Notes under the pieces: model-generated
What the model saw: the letters and a program-made list of their open reading frames with translations, nothing else
Databases searched by the model: none
Told to the model about the DNA's origin: nothing
Translations under genes and position numbers: made by a program
NCBI GenBank assembly: GCA_021502835.1
Contig: JAKFGP010000030.1
Location: 1-42,619 of the forward strand
Length of the DNA: 42,619 bases
Source of the DNA: Streptomyces thinghirensis
GTDB lineage: Bacteria > Actinomycetota > Actinomycetia > Streptomycetales > Streptomycetaceae
Reading direction: 5' to 3'
Part shown: one piece after another, positions 39,778-42,619 of the stretch
How positions within the stretch are numbered: the first letter of the stretch is position 1
Layout: every line of letters starts with the position of its first letter

Positions 39778-41008
39778 GTGGTCTCGGCCGCCTTTTCACC
39801 TCGGAGTCCGTGACCGAGGGTCACCCCGACAAGATCGCCGACCAGATCAGCGACACCGTCCTCGACGCGCTGCTGCGCGAGGATCCCACCTCCCGGGTCG
39901 CCGTCGAGACCCTGATCACGACCGGCCTGGTGCACGTGGCCGGCGAGGTCACGACCAAGGCCTACGTCCCCATCGCACAGCTCGTGCGCGAAAAGATCCT
40001 GGAGATCGGCTACGACTCCTCGAAGAAGGGCTTCGACGGCGCTTCCTGCGGCGTCTCGGTCTCCATCGGCGCGCAGTCCCCGGACATCGCACAGGGCGTG
40101 GACACGGCGTACGAGAAGCGTGTTGAGGGTGCCGCCGAAGGGGACGAAGGGGACGAGCTCGACAAGCAGGGCGCGGGCGACCAGGGCCTGATGTTCGGGT
40201 ACGCGACGGACGAGACGCCGAATCTGATGCCGCTCCCGATCCACCTCGCGCACCGCCTCTCGCGCCGTCTCTCCGAGGTCCGCAAAAACGGCACGATCCC
40301 TTACCTGCGCCCGGACGGTAAGACCCAGGTCACCATCGAGTACGACGGCGACAAGGCGCTCCGCCTCGACACGGTCGTCGTCTCCTCGCAGCACGCGAGC
40401 GACATCGACCTGGACTCCTGCTGGCCCCGGACATCCGCGAGTCGGTCGTGGAGTACGTCCTCAAGGAGCTGGTCGAGGACGGCATCAAGCTGGACACCGA
40501 GGGCTACCGCCTCCTGGTGAACCCCACCGGCCGCTTCGAGATCGGCGGTCCGATGGGTGACGCCGGCCTGACCGGCCGCAAGATCATCATCGACACGTAC
40601 GGCGGCATGGCCCGCCACGGCGGCGGCGCCTTCTCCGGCAAGGACCCGTCCGAGGTGGACCGTTCGGCGGCGTACGCGATGCGCTGGGTGGCGAAGAACG
40701 TGGTGGCGGCGGGCCTGGCGTCCCGCTGCGAGGTCCAGGTCGCCTACGCGATCGGCAAGGCCGAGCCTGTGGGCCTGTTCGTCGAGACCTTCGGCACCAA
40801 CAACGTCGGGACCGAGAAGATCGAGCAGGCCATCGGCGAGGTCTTCGACCTCCGCCCGGCCGCGATCATCCGCGACCTCGGCCTGCTCCGCCCGATCTAC
40901 TCCCAGACCGCCGCCTACGGCCACTTCGGCCGTGAACTGCCGGACTTCACCTGGGAGCGCACCGACCGCGTGGACGCCCTGCGCGCGGCCGCCGGCCACC
41001 CGGCGTGA
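39778..41008 (+). CDS. metK: S-adenosylmethionine synthetase
   Basis: Makes SAM from methionine and ATP. GTG 39778 follows a strong AGGAGGAG site by 7 bases; the protein begins [20 protein letters not shown] (ATP-binding His in GHPDK), [60 protein letters not shown] (GAGDQGxxFGYA signature), [60 protein letters not shown] (GGGAFSGKD signature) and [20 protein letters not shown]. About 400 residues, full length, with frameshifts only near 39788 and 40425. Its place between glycosyltransferases and metH suggests a pathway-dedicated copy (inference); the housekeeping copy would be elsewhere. Confidence 0.95.
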
Positions 41009-41047
41009 GTGCCGGATCACTCCGTACGCCCTGAGTCCGAGGAGAAC

Positions 41048-42037
41048 GTGGTGCGCACAGCCGTGTCCGGGTCCATCGCCACCGATCACCTGATGGTCTT
41101 TCCCGGCCGTTTCGAGGAGCAGCCGCATGAGCGAGTGCCTGGACCGGATCTCGCTGTCCTCCTCGCCGACCGCCTTGAGGTTCGCGAAGGCGGTGTGGGA
41201 GCCAACATCGCCTTCGGCCTCGGCCGGCTGGGACTGCGGCCGGTCCTGGTCGGCGCGGCCGGGGCCGACTTCGCCGACTACCGGGCCCGGCTGGAGAGGG
41301 CCGGGGTCGACATGGAGTCATCCGCGTCAGCGAGACCCATGCACACGGCGCGGTTCGTGTGCACCACGGACCTCGACCAGAACCAGATCGCCACCTTCTA
41401 TGCAGGCGCCATGACCGAGGCCGCCCGTATCGACCTCGCCGAGACTCACGCCCGCGTAGGCGGCCCTCGGCCTGCTCCCGGTCGGCGCCGACGATCCCGA
41501 AGGCGATGCTGCGGCACACCGACATGGCCCACCGCCTCGGCATCCCGGTCGCCGCCGACCCCTCCCAGCGGCTGGCCCGGCTCACCGGGGAACAAGCCCG
41601 CAGCCTGGTGGACGGTGCTTTCCTGCTCTTCAGCAACGAGGTACGAAAGCGCCCTGCTGGTCGAACGGACCGGCTGGTCGGACTAGGACATCCTCGCCCG
41701 TGTCGGCCTCTGGATCGTCACCCGCGAGCCGACGGGGTCATCCTGCGCGGTGCCGACGGCACCAGGGTGGACGTCCCCGCCGTCCGCATCGACAATGTCG
41801 CCGACCCGACCGGCGTCGGTGACGCCTTCCGCGCCGGTTTTCTGGCGGGGTGGAGTTAGGGGCTGCCGTGCATGAACGCGCGGCTCAGCTCGGCTGCGCC
41901 CTGGCGACGGTCGTCCTGGGCTCGGTCGGCTCCCAGGAGGCATGCTGCTGCCCACCGAGCTGCTCGCCTCCCTCGAAGAGGTCTACGGCGGCCCGGCGGC
42001 CGAGGAGATCGCCGGCCGTCTGGTGGGGGCATCATGA
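41048..42037 (+). CDS. PfkB-family adenosine kinase
   Basis: About 325 residues. GTG 41048/41051 after GAGGAG reads VRTAVSGSIATDHLMVFPGR, FEEQ, MSECLDRISLS, FLADRLEVREGGVGANIAFG (substrate loop GGVxxN), LGRLGLRPVLVGAAGADFAD, YRARLERAGVDMES, MAHRLGIPVAADPSQRLARL, GEQARSLVDGAFLLFSNE and NVADPTGVGDAFRAGFLAGW, where DPTGVGD carries the catalytic Asp and anion hole of the PfkB family. The C-terminus EEIAGRLVGAS fits the actinobacterial adenosine kinases. It would phosphorylate adenosine released from S-adenosylhomocysteine. The stop overlaps the metH ATG (ATGA). Frameshifts near 41120, 41155, 41320, 41465, 41650, 41690 and 41860. Confidence 0.85.
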
Positions 42038-42619
42038 ACCGCTCCGACGCATCCGCGAGGCCCTCGCCTCCCGTGTGGTGGTGGCCGATGGGGCGATGGG
42101 CACGATGCTTCAGGCGCAGGATCCGACGTTGGAGGACTTCCAGGGCCTCGAAGGCTGCAACGAGATCCTCAACGCGTCACCCGTCCCGACATCGTGCGCT
42201 CTGTGCACGAGGAGTACTTCTCCGTCGGCGTCGACCGTGTGGAGACGAATACCTTCGGCTCGAACCACTCGGCGGCGAGCGAGTACGAGATCGGCGACCG
42301 GATCGTCGAGCTGTCCGAGGCGGGTGCCCGATCGCCCGCGGGGTCGCCGACGAGTTCGGCGCCAGGGACGGGCGGCAGCGCTGGGTGCTGGGTTCGATGG
42401 GTCCGGCTACCCGCTGCCGTCGCTGGGCGCATCGGATACGACATGCTGCGTGATGGCTACCAGCAGAACGCCGAGGGCCTGCGCTCGCCGGTGGCGCGGA
42501 CGCGTTGATCGTGGAGACCACGAGGATCTGCTGCAGACCAAGGCGGAGTCTGATTCGAGTGCGCGCCGGGCGATGGATGCCCTGGGTGAACGATGCCGCT
42601 GATCTGCTCGCTGGCCTTC
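42034..42619 (+). CDS. metH: Cobalamin-dependent methionine synthase, N-terminal part
   Basis: ATG 42034, coupled to the kinase by a 4-base overlap, begins the homocysteine-binding domain: MNRSDAIREALASRVVVADG, AMGTMLQAQDPTLEDFQGLE, GCNEILN, RPDIVRSVHEEYFSVGVDRV, ETNTFGSNHSAASEYEIGDR, RWVLGSMGPATR and IGYDMLRDGYQQNAEGL. Methionine synthase transfers a methyl group from methyltetrahydrofolate to homocysteine. The zinc-binding cysteines, folate and cobalamin domains lie beyond the right edge. Frameshifts near 42048, 42175, 42330, 42358, 42412 and 42485. Together with metK and the kinase it forms a SAM-renewal unit; an S-adenosylhomocysteine hydrolase is not in the window. Confidence 0.9.

Overview
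The window is very GC-rich DNA with a strong G/C third-position bias and typical actinobacterial families: a SARP regulator, a class F sortase, the mycothiol-type DsbA fold, and GTG/TTG starts with GGAGG-like ribosome sites. It is almost certainly Streptomyces or a close relative. Nearly every gene is interrupted by single-base insertions or deletions, including housekeeping genes such as metK and the DEAD-box helicase. Most open frames are therefore only pieces of genes. I rebuilt genes by following family motifs from frame to frame. Outer boundaries are given at the best supported start and stop, and internal frameshifts are noted. The spread of indels over conserved genes suggests an unpolished draft sequence more than real decay, but this cannot be proved from the sequence alone.

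Left part, about 1-17 kb, chromosomal genes: an envelope/glycosylation neighbourhood (polytopic membrane protein; membrane-anchored molybdopterin oxidoreductase; small membrane protein; a coupled minus-strand operon GT2 glycosyltransferase - DUF2064 - methyltransferase; a two-component pair; a sugar-nucleotide epimerase). Next come a secreted protein with its class F sortase, an ECF-type sigma factor with a membrane partner, a small conserved protein behind a DEAD-box RNA helicase, a cold-shock protein, a ferritin-like protein, a PAP2 phosphatase and a polysaccharide deacetylase.

Middle part, about 17.1-19.7 kb, is a scar. It holds a fragment of a type I restriction-modification N-6 methylase and an FAD monooxygenase whose N-terminal part is on the plus strand while its middle and C-terminal parts are on the minus strand.

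Right part, 19.7-42.6 kb, is the regulatory, tailoring, sugar and methyl-supply side of a natural-product gene cluster, probably for a glycosylated (aromatic?) polyketide. No polyketide synthase is in the window. It holds a SARP activator; a minus-strand operon of acyl-CoA-dehydrogenase-like flavoprotein, SnoaL-like protein, luciferase-like monooxygenase and 3-hydroxyacyl-CoA dehydrogenase; rmlA; a DsbA-like protein; an MFS exporter with a flavin reductase; a quinone oxidoreductase; a second SnoaL-like protein; two SDR ketoreductases; a damaged SgcJ/EcaC-type protein; an O-acyltransferase; two methyltransferase-linked sugar/glycosyl genes (DegT aminotransferase and a glycosyltransferase-like protein); and a GT-B glycosyltransferase. 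It ends in metK - adenosine kinase - metH, which would renew S-adenosylmethionine for the methylation steps. Long hairpin terminators separate most of the convergent transcription units in this part.
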